Shown here in pieces: positions 9,880 through 21,001 of a stretch of DNA of 64,000 bases. Both the position numbers and the translations under genes were made by a program. The stretch is from Pyropia yezoensis (lineage: Eukaryota; Rhodophyta; Bangiophyceae; Bangiales; Bangiaceae): NCBI GenBank assembly GCA_009829735.1, contig CM020620.1, positions 19,380,020-19,444,019 on the forward strand. The letters run 5' to 3'. Positions within the stretch are counted from its first letter, which is position 1, and every line of letters begins with the position of its first letter. The notes under the pieces were generated by a model. That model had not been told where the DNA came from. It saw only the letters and a list, made by a program, of their open reading frames with translations, and did not search any database.

Positions 9880-12800
9880 GGGGGTGCGTAAACGCACGTC
9901 TCGGCGTTGGGGGCGCGACTTGCTGTCCCCCCCTTGAGTACGTAACGCGGATGTGGAGGCGGTCACGTTGACCGCCCCTCTCCTCATGCTTGCCCACTCG
10001 GCAGCTTGCTCTCCTCGGTTCACACTTCACCATCACCATCACCTCCCCTTCACCTTCCACGGGGCCGCCCCACGCTGGGGAGGCCACCCGTCTACCCACG
10101 ATCCGAGTCCCCCTCAACTCGAGGCGGGTCTCGTGCCGCTGTAGCCAGGGCGTCTCTCCCCAACTTGGGGAGAGCCATGGCGACCCCGGGAGTGGAGACG
10201 GACTCTCTCGACGAGCGTATGGAGGACACCTCCCACGGTGCAGCGCCCGCCGGGACTTCCGGCGGGGGCTCCGCGATCGCTCCGGGGGATGGGACTCCCG
10301 CGTCACCCGGCTTTGGGTTGACGGCGGGATCTCCCCCGGAGGCGGGACAAGTTGTCCGGCGTGAGGCCTTGGGGCGGTGGTTTTACCCCGCTTGGCCTCT
10401 CTATGAGGAGGGGTTGACTGTTCATCGCTGTGGCCGACTTGGCGCAGCGATGGGTCGGGTATGGGACCGCCTACGGGAGAAGTATCCCCGTAGGGTCGGG
10501 TTCCCTGCCGGCTTCAGGACGGACCAGTTTGCCTTCCTGGACGACAAGGAGGTCGAAGACGTACAGCGTGCCAAGGCCATGGTGGACCGCGGGGGAACTA
10601 TCCCGGGTCCCGGCGACTTGCCGACCTTTACGTGGGACGCTGTGGCAACTCGCCCCCCGTACCTTCACGAGGCCGATCCGCACACTCATCACTTTGATGT
10701 GCGGATGGAAAAGGACTTCCGGCGAGGTCCCTACTTGGTGACCTCGGCTCAACTTGAGTTTCCTCAGCAGTCTGCTGCCAGTAAGGAGCAGTACTATCCG
10801 AAGAAGCCCGAGTGGTGGACTCAAGTAGAGGTCCCCTACGGGTTCCCGGCGTTGCTGCCACGGTTGCTCGACCACTTCGGCTCCGTCATGTTGACGGCTG
10901 GCCCTGACCACCTGGTGTGGGCCATGTTGGCCACGCAGTGGCTCCTTGAGGTCATGTCGACCTGCGTGTCTTGTGTTCTGCGGCGGGGGATGCTCTGGCA
11001 TCTCCACCTCCGGCTTATCCAAGGTTTGGAACAGCTCACCCCTCAGCTAGTTGCTGAGGGGTGCTCATCAGGACAACTCACTCTACTTGAAAAGATGCTC
11101 CGCCTCCACAAGTTTATCGAGTGGGAGAGCATTGAGCACAAGTTGCGCCGCCCCACTCGTGGGCCCAAGGACGATGGCGCACTTCGCCAGTTCGTGTGGG
11201 TCGCTCGTGAACTTCACGACGGCCGTGTGGTCCTACGAGAGGGGTTGGGCATCGGGGACTACCCGTATGCCCCGGGAGTGGATCGCCACACTGCGCCACC
11301 CCCGGACAAGCCCATATTTATGGCCGTGCTCTCATATGATGACCATATGACTCAACCCACTGCGGGGGCCCCAAGTCGGGGTCGCAGTTACACCCGGGTC
11401 CCGCCACCTCGGCGTGCCCCTCCGCTTCCTCCTGTCCCCTACCAGCCGCACGGGGACATCCCGATTAGCGTGGCCATTGAGTCGTCCACCCCGGTGTCCC
11501 CCAACTTGGGGGCCACCCTCCTGACGGTATACCCCAAGTTGGTGTTACCGCCCACGCCTCAAACCTCAGAGATGATGATCACCACGTTGGTGCGCACCAT
11601 TTCCTGGTTGGCCGCGTCGACCGCAACCCTTCAAAGTTCCGAGACTCCTCAACTTGAGGAGCGCGTTCGTACTGCCGTGGCGACCGAGAGTTGCGAGTCG
11701 GTGGCGGAGTTTATGACGGCCGAGTTGGCTCGCATTGGGGCTATTATGCCCCAGCCAGCCCCACTTGGGCGTGGTAAACGTCGCGCGAGCCGGGCATACT
11801 CGCCTCCTCGCCGTCGTCGCCGACACTCGCGGCGCTCTCCCTCCGTGTCGGAAGACGAGTTGTCTTACTCCGTCTCGGAGTCCTCGACTCCGTCAGAGTC
11901 GGAGTCGGTCCGGCGTCTGCGTCGCCAACTTGCGCGCAAGACTAAACAGAAGGGCAGCCGCGGTCGTCGCCACTTGCGCGACCGTGAGGGGCGCGACGGT
12001 TCCGACTTGGAGCCGCCGGCCCCGCCGACTGGTGGGGAGCGTTATCGCCGTGGATCTCGCCGCTCGCCTCTACGTGAGGGCGAGGGCCGTGGGGTTGGAG
12101 AGTCTAGCATGCATGCCTAGTTGGCAGCTGCCTTTGTTGTGAGAGTGTGAGGGTTAGGGCTGTAGTTAAAAGCCACTCTGCGTACCACTTCGACTTGAAG
12201 CACTCTCTTGGCACTGTTACTCGGCCTTCCCTCACGTTGAGGGAGGGCTGTTAGGGTCTATCTCATTCCGGGCACAGTATGCCCGGACCTTCTCAGCGGG
12301 AAGGTCCTCCACATACTCCCACGTATCATCCTTGGCTTTGTAGCCAAACCAAGGCACCCTCAACATGAGGCGGTCAGTGTCCTCATCCCAGCCGTGGTCG
12401 ATGAACTTAGCGAACACGTACTCTTGCGGGCCCTGTTTGGCCGCAGGCAGCGAGGGGAGGCGCCACGCTTCCAACGCACGCGCCCAAGCTGGGTCGCCTG
12501 CAGGCGGTGGTGCAACTTTGACCACGTCCTGTCCGTTCACTGTGCGGACACCATCGTCACTTTCGATGGTGAAGCGCCGCCCATCAGTACGAAGGACCTG
12601 GTACGGCCCCTTCGTCTGGAATACCAACTTACCCCCAGTTGGGGTGTGTGAGTGTACCAGCACCCAGTCACCCTGCTCGGGGACATGCTTAGCATTGCGC
12701 ACCTTTTTGTCAAAGGTACGCTTGTAGCGCTTTTGTGCTTTGTCCATCTCAGCCCTGACTTTAGGGATGAGGTTTTCAAGCCTAGCAGCAAACTCCGCCT

Positions 12801-15208
12801 TACTCTCAGTAGGAGTAGGCGTACTGCCACCATCCTCCCTAGTTGGGAGCGGCCGCCGTACGGCAATAGACCGCACGCGACGGGGGGTCACAAAAGCGAG
12901 GGGTACTTCCCCGGTAGATGAGTGAACCTGCGAATTGTAGGCAGTGGTAAGAATAGAAATGTATTGGTCCCACGTTTTCACATGCTCACTCACATAGTGG
13001 CGCAGCTGCCGAACAATAGTTTTGTTGAAGCGCTCCACCTGCCCGTTAGTTTGTGGGTGGTAGGGGGTAGCATAGTTTGCCTTAACCCCCAAAATATCCA
13101 GCACTCCCTGAAACAGTACAGACGCAAATTGCGGTCCATTGTCCGATAGTGTACTATCCGGAATGCCATACGCGGCAACCCAGTGATCTAGGAAGGCTGA
13201 CACGACCGACATGGCCGTGATCTCTGCCAGTGGGATCGCTCGCGTAAGTTTCGTGAAGCGGTCACAGATGACCAGGAGGTACTGGTTGCCCTCCTCGGTC
13301 ACTGGCAGTGGCCCAAGGATGTCCATCGCCAACGCGGCAAAGGGCTCCTTGGCCGGGAACAATAGCATAGCCGTAGTAGGCCGCCGTTCCATCAGACGGT
13401 TCTGTGCACAACTTGTGCAGGCAGCCACCCAACTGTAGATGTCCACCACCATGGACGGCCAGTAGTACTTGGTCCTCAGGGTCTGGTACAGGTTACTAGA
13501 CCCCAGGTGTCCACCCGTGGGAGCGTTGTGCTCCCTCTCAAGGATACTGTCCTTGAGGGATGCGGGGACGACAAGTTGTTCGGTCCCCTGGAGTACCCCC
13601 CTCCTCATGAGGAGGCCATCGTCTCCCAGAAAGAACCGCGTCTTCGCAACTGTATCCAGTGTATCCCTCTGCGACTTGCAGAAGGGATCCTCGGCCTGGG
13701 CCTTCACCACCTCGTCGAGGGACAAGGGCAAGTACTTCTTGTTCCCTGGCGCCTCGGGGTTCAACACCTGACCCGAGCGCGTGACTACCCCCACGATGGG
13801 GATGTCCTCATCGACTGGGTTAGTGTCCAGCCCCTCGGTAGGTACCCGAGAAAGGCCGTCGGCAAGGGCATGTTGCCTGCCAGGTCGGTACTCAATATCA
13901 AAGTTGAAGGGTGCCAGTCGCACCCTCCCCCGGTTGAGACGAGTGTTCGTACAGTCCGTCTTAAAGATGAACTGCAACGCGCGGTGGTCACAGCGGATGA
14001 GGAACTTCTCACCCTCTAGGTAGTGACGAAGTGACGTCACCGCCCACACCACTGCGAGTCCTTCCAACTCGGTGACTCCGTAGTTCTTCTCGGCCGAGTT
14101 CAGCCCCTTGCTGAAGTATCCCACCGGCAAGTACTCCTTGTCCGGCTGCTGCTGAAGCAATACACAACCAAGTTGGTCGTAGCTAGCGTCCACATCCAGG
14201 ATGTACTGGGCTCCCAACCTGGGAATAGCCAGGATAAGGGGCTTCAGCAGAAGGTCCCGAAGAGTCTCAAAGGATTCCTGCTCCACCCGACTTGGGGGAG
14301 GCAGGTTCTTCGGTAGCGTTGAGCTCACTAACTCATTCAACGGCTTCGCCACCTTGGCGAAGCCCTCGGTGAAACGTCGGTACACGTTTACACATCCCGA
14401 GGAAGCTCCTCATCTGGGTCTGGGTCCGGGGGTACTGAGCCTTACGGATGGCCCTCAAGTTCTTCTCGTTGACACTGAGACGCCCCGGACGGACAACATG
14501 TCCCAAGTATTCCACCTCTTGAGTGAAGAGGTGGCACTTACTCGCCTTCAGTGACACACCGGCGTCAGCAAGTAGCTTGAACACCTGGCCAAGATGGCCA
14601 ATGTGCTCCTCCGGACTTCGGGAGAACACAATGATATCGTCTAGGTACACGAGACAGATCTGCCACCGTACTCCGGCCAGAATCATGTCCATAGCGCGCT
14701 GGAAAGTTGCCGGCGCGTTACGCAGACCGAACGGTAGACGCTTGCACTGGTAGGTACCACAGTGACAGGTAAAGGTAGTTTTATGCCTGTCCTCCGGGGC
14801 AATGGGAATTTGCCAGTACCCCGCGTTACAGTCCAGGGTAGAGAACACGTTCGCCTCCCCCAGAGAGTCCAGACAGTCGTCCATCCTAGGTAGGGGATAA
14901 CTGTCCTTCACCGTGCTCTCGTTGAGCTTACGGTAGTCGATACAGAACCGGGGGGTCCCATCAACTTTGGGGACGATAACCACCGGACTCGCCCACTCGG
15001 CGTTACTGGCCTCGATCACATCGAGGGCCTCCATGCGAGCAACTTGCTCCTTAACGAGGGCCCTTGAACGGGGTCCTCCCCTATACGGTTGTTGGCGTAT
15101 AGGGGCTGCACCGGGCTTCAACTCGATCCGGTGTTGGGTAGCTCTCATGAGTCCCAATTGACCATCCCACAACTTGTGATATTGGTCCAAGAGGCGTTCA
15201 ACTTGAAC
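9398..15208. repeat. Family of CAASTTG-centred palindromes
   Basis: Short palindromes with an odd centre share the core CAA-C/G-TTG but have different, self-complementary arms. Perfect ones: 9398-9408, 9689-9705, 10154-10174, 10345-10357, 10748-10758, 11205-11219 (core GAACTTC), 11498-11512, 11645-11661, 13405-13419, 14167-14177, 15037-15049, 15168-15178, 15196-15208. With one mismatched pair: 9722-9736, 10611-10623, 11037-11063 (27 bp), 11758-11770, 12188-12200, 12631-12645, 12835-12849, 14212-14224. They lie in leader, gag-like and pol coding sequence alike and fade out after about 15.7 kb. Confidence 0.8.
10177..12120 (+). CDS. Gag-like ORF 1 with a C-terminal Arg/Ser domain
   Basis: 647 residues from an ATG at 10177; an open extension upstream to 10006 has no better start. 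The N-terminal ~70 residues are Gly/Pro/Ser-rich. The middle (about 100-400) is a globular, Trp- and Leu-rich region without zinc knuckles. The C-terminal ~100 residues are Arg/Ser-rich (PRRRRRHSRRSPS and SESESVRRLRRQ), which would serve as a nucleic-acid-binding tail. I recognise no named capsid family. The call rests on position behind a 5' LTR and PBS and on this architecture. Its strand agrees with LTR polarity. The DNA carries about ten of the CAASTTG palindromes inside codons. Its 3' end faces the 3' end of pol across 112 bp. Confidence 0.5.
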   Translation: MATPGVETDSLDERMEDTSHGAAPAGTSGGGSAIAPGDGTPASPGFGLTAGSPPEAGQVVRREALGRWFYPAWPLYEEGLTVHRCGRLGAAMGRVWDRLREKYPRRVGFPAGFRTDQFAFLDDKEVEDVQRAKAMVDRGGTIPGPGDLPTFTWDAVATRPPYLHEADPHTHHFDVRMEKDFRRGPYLVTSAQLEFPQQSAASKEQYYPKKPEWWTQVEVPYGFPALLPRLLDHFGSVMLTAGPDHLVWAMLATQWLLEVMSTCVSCVLRRGMLWHLHLRLIQGLEQLTPQLVAEGCSSGQLTLLEKMLRLHKFIEWESIEHKLRRPTRGPKDDGALRQFVWVARELHDGRVVLREGLGIGDYPYAPGVDRHTAPPPDKPIFMAVLSYDDHMTQPTAGAPSRGRSYTRVPPPRRAPPLPPVPYQPHGDIPISVAIESSTPVSPNLGATLLTVYPKLVLPPTPQTSEMMITTLVRTISWLAASTATLQSSETPQLEERVRTAVATESCESVAEFMTAELARIGAIMPQPAPLGRGKRRASRAYSPPRRRRRHSRRSPSVSEDELSYSVSESSTPSESESVRRLRRQLARKTKQKGSRGRRHLRDREGRDGSDLEPPAPPTGGERYRRGSRRSPLREGEGRGVGESSMHA

Positions 15209-15763
15209 CCTCAACCTGGGTGGAACACCCTCCATGTTCACATGGGGCCGAGGAGAGGCGGCCGACTTGGCTTGATGCTTCTCCTTTCCGGACTTCGGGT
15301 CGCTACTTGCGCCCGCGTTGAGGGTGACCGCTACTACCGGTCCTTCTTGTTGGTCGATATTGCCGAACTTGGCTCCCGACTTGAAGTACTTGGGCGACGA
15401 GCTCAGGTTCATCACCTGGATCCTCCACGGGACTCCGGCTTTGGAGTCCATCGTGCCAAGGGCAACATGCACTTGGTGCTTGCGAGCAAGACGGGGGTAA
15501 GGGTGCACCAACCCGTTCCCCGTATAATCAGTTACAACATCAACGTGCGCCACCGAGTTGGGGGGCAACGTGACTTTACGGGCTAAACGCAGGGTAGCAG
15601 TAAACCCTTCCCTCACAGAACAGACAGGCTTCGACTGTGAGACTGTCACAGGAGCCACAGACTTTCCCTTACCAAGGATGGGGATGGTCTCCCCATTCAT
15701 CAACTTGACCCAAAAATATTGGCCCGTATCGAGGCTCGGTTTTCCGGACTCGACGCCCGTCAA
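12232..15763 (-). pseudogene. pol: Ty3/gypsy chromovirus Pol (RT-RNase H-integrase-chromodomain), frameshifted
   Basis: Encoded leftward, opposite to the LTRs. From the 5' end: a remnant before RT (FWVKLMNGETIPILGKG), reverse transcriptase with VDGTPRFCIDYRKLN, LPFGLRNAPATFQR and the catalytic YLDDIIVFS; then RNase H (ILDVDASYDQLGCVL, TELEGLAVVWA); integrase with an HHCC zinc finger (H..H, CTSC), the D, D and E core (AMDILGPLP, LSDNGPQF, HPQTNGQVERFN); and a C-terminal chromodomain-like segment (FGYKAKDDTWEYVEDL). One extra base near 14388-14392, in the FLGM-VNVYRRF stretch between RT and RNase H, breaks it into two overlapping frames. No protease active site is seen. The 5' end is cut near 15716, where the sequence changes to gag-like ORF 2 of opposite strand. 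Confidence 0.9.
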
Positions 15764-17080
15764 GAGCGTACGGAGGACGCAATGGCAGTGCTGGTGTCAA
15801 CACGCCACACGACGGTACCCCTTCGTATTCCTGCCACACCGGCACGGTTTGAACCGTACGGACTACTATCGGAGTCTACCGGGGCGGACTTCGGCGCAGC
15901 GACTCCCGGACAACCCCCGGGTACGGCAGGTTATGGATCCCACTCGTCAGCCGAGTTGAAACGGATCCACACGGAACGCTACGCTCGGAGTACCCGGAGC
16001 GGACTCCGCAGATACGGCCCGGCGGATACTTACGCCGGAGCAGAGTCGGCCATAGGAGGGGAGGGTACCCTGTCACAGTACCCCCGCGACGGAGAAGGCC
16101 AAGCAGCTCGGGATCCCGAGGCGCCTACGCCGGAAGTACCAGCTTCAATGGTACAGGCCATGACTACGCAGGTAACGGCGAGCTTACTGAAGCGGATGGA
16201 GTCCGATGAGCTCACTCACCAACTGGCCAAGCGACTGGACAGCCAGTACGCTGACACGGAGATCGTCAACGAGGTCTTCGGATCGGTAGTGACTCCAGAA
16301 CGGTACCGGTTGGAACACCGTTCTACTATCGTATCGGAATCGGTGCGTAACACCTCGCATCGGGCGATTCGCTCCATGCAGACCCTGATGAGACGGGGTT
16401 CCGATGTTCGGAGGCCCGAACGGACGTGCGCTGGCAGTTGTAGCATAATACATAATCACCGATCGGCTTACCTAAAGGGTAGGTACTCCTAATGAGATGG
16501 GGCCAAAAGCCCAAATCTGGCTCGAGATGTCAGGGATTTCACCCGGTTGCCTGGTGGTTTGAGCGCGCCATTCCGCTTACTTCTCAAGGGCCCGGGTTCG
16601 ATTCCCACTCTCCGATATCTACTTTTTCGTTATTCCACAGCAGTCATCGGCTTCTTTGTTCATGAACGGGTACCAGGTATCCTCCGCCGGGCATCCCCGA
16701 TGCCGAAAACGAGGGTCGCAGCCACCCCCATGGATTACCGTGGTATTCTAAAGGAGCTGATGAGCAGCTACCGCAGTGAGGATAAGTGCGAAGACCATTG
16801 CCGGGCCCTTCGCACCGTCACCGCCCAGTCCTGGGAGGATGAGGGGATGCTCGGATGCCGAATCCAGGAGCTCGACTACGAGCTGGAGAAGCTCCTAGGA
16901 GAAGGTGAGCTATGGGTCATCTTGTTCGCAGGAGTACCAAACTACATGCAGATACCCGCACGGGGGGCTTATACGGCACGGACGAACTTCAGTCGAATGA
17001 TGCACATATGCAAGTCACTGGAGGACGCCTACCGGATGCTTCACCCGGAGTGTGCCTTAGCCCCGACGCCCAAGGGCTAG
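15719..17080 (+). pseudogene. Gag-like ORF 2, split by stops
   Basis: Two open stretches in the same frame, 15719-16492 and 16547-17080, are separated by TAA and TGA codons at 16490-16495. The first has a coiled-coil-like start (IEARFSGLDARQERTEDAM) without an ATG, as if truncated at the junction with pol, and an acidic/Arg-rich middle. The second, from an ATG at 16700, is charged and helical (MDYRGILKELMSSYR, ELDYELEKLL), like the C-terminal half of a Gag capsid. No zinc knuckle is present. No named family is recognised. It may be a passenger from another element captured between the LTRs. Confidence 0.35.
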
Positions 17081-17580
17081 GGCAGCAAGCTCAGTCTTAC
17101 CCCGGTATCGAAGCAAGAGAAGGTGGAACGCAAGGCCGCACCAGTACTGGTGGCGACCGAGTACGCACCCACGGGTGAGGACGAATTCCTGATCGACCAA
17201 CAGGGCCACCTGTTGCTCCGACGCGTTAGGCACGCCGGCGCTGGAAGATGATCCTGCCGCACTGTCAACCTCCATGGTCAGTCTTCACGGGTATCGTGAG
17301 CCGACCCGACATTCGAAAACGGTAGGCCCCCGAAGCTCTTCTCGTGGCACGGTGGGAAGGGGGAGGGATAGAGGGCGCGCAAAGCGGACGTCACTGGCAC
17401 TCAAACGTTGCACGGCGACTGCTTGGTTGGCGCCCAATCACGCTTATTCACGGTGGCGCATTGTGGGAGGCGCACAAGTCCAGAGGTCTTTAGTTCAATG
17501 TCAAAAAAGGTATTAAAAATGACAATCGTTGATTAATTATAAAATGCATTTAATTAAAGCATGCTTTAATCAAGGGCGAC

Positions 17581-19051
17581 TCAAAAAATGCATGCATTTT
17601 GCCAACCATGATGCACGGGACGATCGGCCAGCACGCTACCGAAATATCGGAGGCACGGTCCTGTGTCAAACCGAAAAGCCGGGGCGGGCTCCCACCCCTC
17701 CTGCCACCTATTCGGGCGCACCAGAGTATACACGGGCGCACGACCGTTATCGGTCTGGAACGCGCACGATATTTCGGTGCGATACGCATCCGCCATGATG
17801 CCATAGTTGTGCCGCCAACTCGACGCCGACTTCAACCCATACATGGGCGGGAAGGGTGCCGTCAACGACAGAACGGGATTTTTCCCCGGGAAGTTCTCAA
17901 AACCGGGATACAGGTTCGTACCGGGTACGGTGTGCCCAAACGCCACGGGGGTCGTGGAAGCCGCCACCCCCCGAGCACTGGAAGGGTAGTCGATGTCCCG
18001 CGGCAGCGCGGGAGCGACCAAGTCGCGCACCCCAAAAAAAGGGTTGAGGACAACCTCCCCCCGCCCGACTCGGGCACGCCAGAGTTGAACATGCCGGTCG
18101 TCCGGCTGACTCAGCGCCCAATGATGCTCCACGCATACCGCGACAGGCTGCGCGACCGGCCGATCCAACTCCCGTTCCCAACACGGGTCCACCTTGACGA
18201 AACGGGAGGAGCCTCCACGGTAGCCCGGGGGGTGGAAGTCGACCAGCATCCGGCCGCCGGAGTCCATGGACTCCTTGAAGGTCAAGCCCCGTACCCGAGC
18301 CACCAAGTCGGGGACCTACATAGGGGGGGCCCCCACCGCAACGGGTACGCCGCCACCCAACCGGGCAACCCGAGCCGGCCCGGGAAGATTCGCGGGCGCC
18401 GGTGGAAGCCCGACCGCCACTTGTATCGGAATAGGCGCACGGGGCCGAGGAGGGAGAAGAGGAGCGGGCACCCGCCCGGAGTAGCTCCCGGTGTCCACCA
18501 CCATGAATGAAGACACATCTTGACCAAACGACGCCCGCGGCACCGCGGGTAGCTCCCCAACCGCCGGCGTCACCTCCGCGACCGAATGGCCGCACCGAGT
18601 GGCCACGGGAGGGTTGGGCACTTCCACCCCCTCGGTTGCCGGGGCATCGGCCGGGCGGGCACCCGCACCATCTTGATCCGCTATGTTCGGCAGGGAGCCG
18701 CCACCGACAACAGACACATAACCACTACCCCCGGCAGCACCATCTTGAGGGAGTGCGGCGCCGGCACCGGCACCCGGCCCCATCTGCGCAGCCGGACGAG
18801 AAGGAAGCGGCGCCGATACCCGCGGGTGAGCGCCTGCCGACGGTGCCGTCGTGCCGCTGCACAAGGAGGGCAGTCTTCCTGACGGGGTAGCCGCCGACAC
18901 GCGGACGGTATCGTCCTCCTCGCCGTCGTCCGACGAGCTCGCCGCCTTAAAACTGGACGGGCGCTGGCGCAGACGCGTGAGCCGCGTCGTCCTCCATCTC
19001 TTCCTCAACGAGGAAGTCGTTCATATCCCGACGTACCTGGGGATCGGCCAT
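17581..19051 (-). pseudogene. Gag-like ORF on the minus strand, interrupted
   Basis: Reads leftward from an ATG at 19051 (MADPQVRRDMNDFLVEEEME). A one-base shift near 18960 is needed to reach the long frame, which then runs through a Pro/Ala/Gly-rich segment to an in-frame TAG at 18316-18318. It continues open to 17581 with a Trp/Pro/Gly-rich globular part (CWERELDRP, HHWALSQPDDRHVQLW). Orientation is the same as pol and opposite to the LTRs. No domain is recognised; a structural protein of a retroelement is the best guess from context. The in-frame stop and shift make it inactive unless read through. Confidence 0.3.
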
Positions 19052-19621
19052 GGTAAACTGGGGCAGCAGGGGTTCCCCGTGAAATCGAGCCGCAGCCGGC
19101 TACGCGCCGGTATGGTATGGCAACCTCGACGAGCCGGGTAAGCGCGGATGCCCGCAATTATGAACACCGTCACCCAGCGACGTGCAACACGGCAATCGGG
19201 ACGACCCGGGCCCCACAAATCTACAAGAGCGCTCCACCCAGGCACCTGGGCCCACAACCCACCCTCTCAAGGGGTGAATCAGGGGAAAGCCTCCAGCAAC
19301 CGCCGCCGCGCAACGCGGGCGTTCCCTCCTTCTCTGGCCCACACGAGATGGCCGCCTTCACCACCAGACGCCTGCTGGCGGATCCTCTCGCACCACCCCC
19401 CGTGGGGTCGTAACCCGATCACCGCATCGGGAAATTCAACGGTCCGGAAAACGGATCGCTTACGCGCCACACAAAGGGGGGCAGCCCCCTCAACCGACCC
19501 CGAAATGGGGCGGCTTCCGTGAGCGGGCGCAAAGCCCCACCACGCCCGACTGGTAAACGGTAGCGCGACACATTTCATTCGGAAAGCCGAATGCGTATCG
19601 ACGCGAGGACGGGCCGAATCT

Positions 19622-19634
19622 AAGGGGGGGGATA
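19622..19634 (+). promoter_or_regulatory. Polypurine tract
   Basis: AAGGGGGGGGATA lies directly before the 3' LTR's TGTAGT, the expected priming site for plus-strand DNA synthesis. Its place confirms rightward polarity of the element. The reverse complement has no tRNA-like TGG start and could not be a PBS for a leftward element. Confidence 0.65.
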
Positions 19635-19998
19635 TGTAGTAATAAGGACGACCGTATTGCGACCCTAATTTAGGGGGGGGCTACTTCTAATCCCTAACTG
19701 TCAAGTTGGGAGTTCGTATTGGTCACGGTATCTGCGAGTTACGTATGACCAGAGGAACTTGCATCTTGGGGTGGGGGGTAGTTAGTGGTGTCTCCGAGGG
19801 TTTATAACGAGGGGGCCGGCGGCGAATCCACCGCCGGCCATGGTAAAACAACAAACCACTCCCATTTGGGCTCCCATCTTGATCCCGCGGCTTGCGCTCC
19901 AAGGACAGCAACCTTGGCCTCCCGGTGACTTTGCTGCCCATCCCCCCTGGGGAGTGTTCCCTGAGAGTGGACGTGTAACGGATCCCTATTGTGCTACA
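19635..19998 (+). repeat. 3' LTR
   Basis: Starts TGTAGT and ends CTACA, giving perfect 5-bp terminal inverted repeats. Roughly 90% identical by eye to 8769-9131, with the central ~150 bp almost unchanged and the ends more diverged. Confidence 0.85.
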
Positions 19999-20593
19999 GG
20001 TTGCCACGCGCACGGCGTCGGGCCTCACCTCAGTCGCGCAGTGTGCAGCCTGGTCGCCGACGTGGCCGGCGTTCGACAACATCGGCGGTGGAAAGGACGC
20101 CCGCGGCGGTGGCGACCATGCAGCTGAGAGGCACCTCGCCGCCTTCGACGCATGCTGGTGTCAGTGGCACTAGCCATCTCACACGCAGTGCCTTCGAGTG
20201 GGAGACAGGATGCCTGTCACAGGTGACTGTCGCCGCCACGGTGGTCGCGTTCATGGCTACATATCGCGTCCTTCCCGTCGAGCTCGATGGCTCAGCAAAG
20301 GGCTCACACCATGGATGGCACCAATAAAATCGATGCATTAAAGTGAATACAATTCATCATAGTATAATTATGGATTAATCAATTGGCGCATTCCCGTTCT
20401 TTTATATGTTCTTTTTTAACCAAATGCTGGGTGAGCCCTCCCCCCCCACCTCCCACTGCTCCCCACTGCCCCTTGTTATGATCGTAATCTCATTATTATC
20501 CCCAGCTACGCCACGGAGGAGCCACAGCAGGACTGGCGCCGCGCGACGGTCAGTCGCTCACGCCGGCGTTGCTACTTCCCTACAAAAGAAAAC

Positions 20594-20653
20594 ACCTCAA
20601 TATCGAGGTTTTCGAACCTCGATATCCATGTTTAAATCTTGATATTTAGATTT
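20594..20653. repeat. Cluster 1 of AACCT-GATATC-AGGTT palindromes
   Basis: Three adjoining imperfect palindromes with GATAT(C/T) or AATATC at the centre, for example CCTCAATATCGAGG and AACCTCGATATCCATGTT. Same family as 22181-22298. Confidence 0.6.
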
Positions 20654-20962
20654 GTGGATCCCGCGGCGAGTCTGCTCGCGGCGAAGTCTTGGAGGCAGGC
20701 CACATCTGGGCTCGGTGGCGCTGGCACAATTCGAGCTCGAGCACAACGTGGCTCTTTTGAAGTCTGCCTGCACGGGTCGACGTCTGACTGAGAGCACGTC
20801 TTGACGGCGGAACTCGCGCGTGTCTCGGACACAAAACAGAGGTAAGGACATCTCCTATCGATTCGAAGTGGAACATGTTCCGCGCACTAGATGGGCCAGG
20901 AGTCTGGGGCACAAGAACTTACTCAGACCTTTTCAAGTAAAACGAGTTGCAGACATGCCTTG

Positions 20963-21001
20963 TTTGTGGTCGGAAATGCACTGTGTTCTTCCGACCACAA
21001 A
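20963..21001. repeat. Hairpin with perfect 13-bp arms
   Basis: TTTGTGGTCGGAA (20963-20975) and its exact complement (20989-21001) are separated by 13 bases. No gene or transposon context explains it. Confidence 0.6.

Larger units (their letters stand above)
8769..19998 (+). mobile_element. Mosaic LTR retrotransposon with modules of opposite polarity
   Basis: Two ~363-bp direct repeats begin TGYAGY and end GCTACA. A plausible primer-binding site follows the left repeat and a polypurine tract precedes the right one, so the element's own polarity is rightward. Inside, in order: a Cys-rich leader ORF (+), gag-like ORF 1 (+), a Ty3/chromovirus pol (-), gag-like ORF 2 (+) and a gag-like ORF (-). 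The two LTRs differ at roughly one base in ten by eye, and the 5-bp flanks (8764-8768 and 19999-20003) do not match, so this is old and/or recombinant rather than a fresh single insertion. The left end lies only 26 bp from the start codon of the Fanzor relic. Confidence 0.75.

Noticed and set aside
16540..16612. Functional tRNA gene
   Set aside because: A and B boxes are suggestive, but T-stem, anticodon stem and acceptor stem do not pair.
8769..19998. Reading the LTR element as leftward, in agreement with pol
   Set aside because: In that sense the base sequence after the LTR (TATCCCCCC...) is no tRNA complement and the other end has no polypurine tract. The rightward PBS and PPT both fit.
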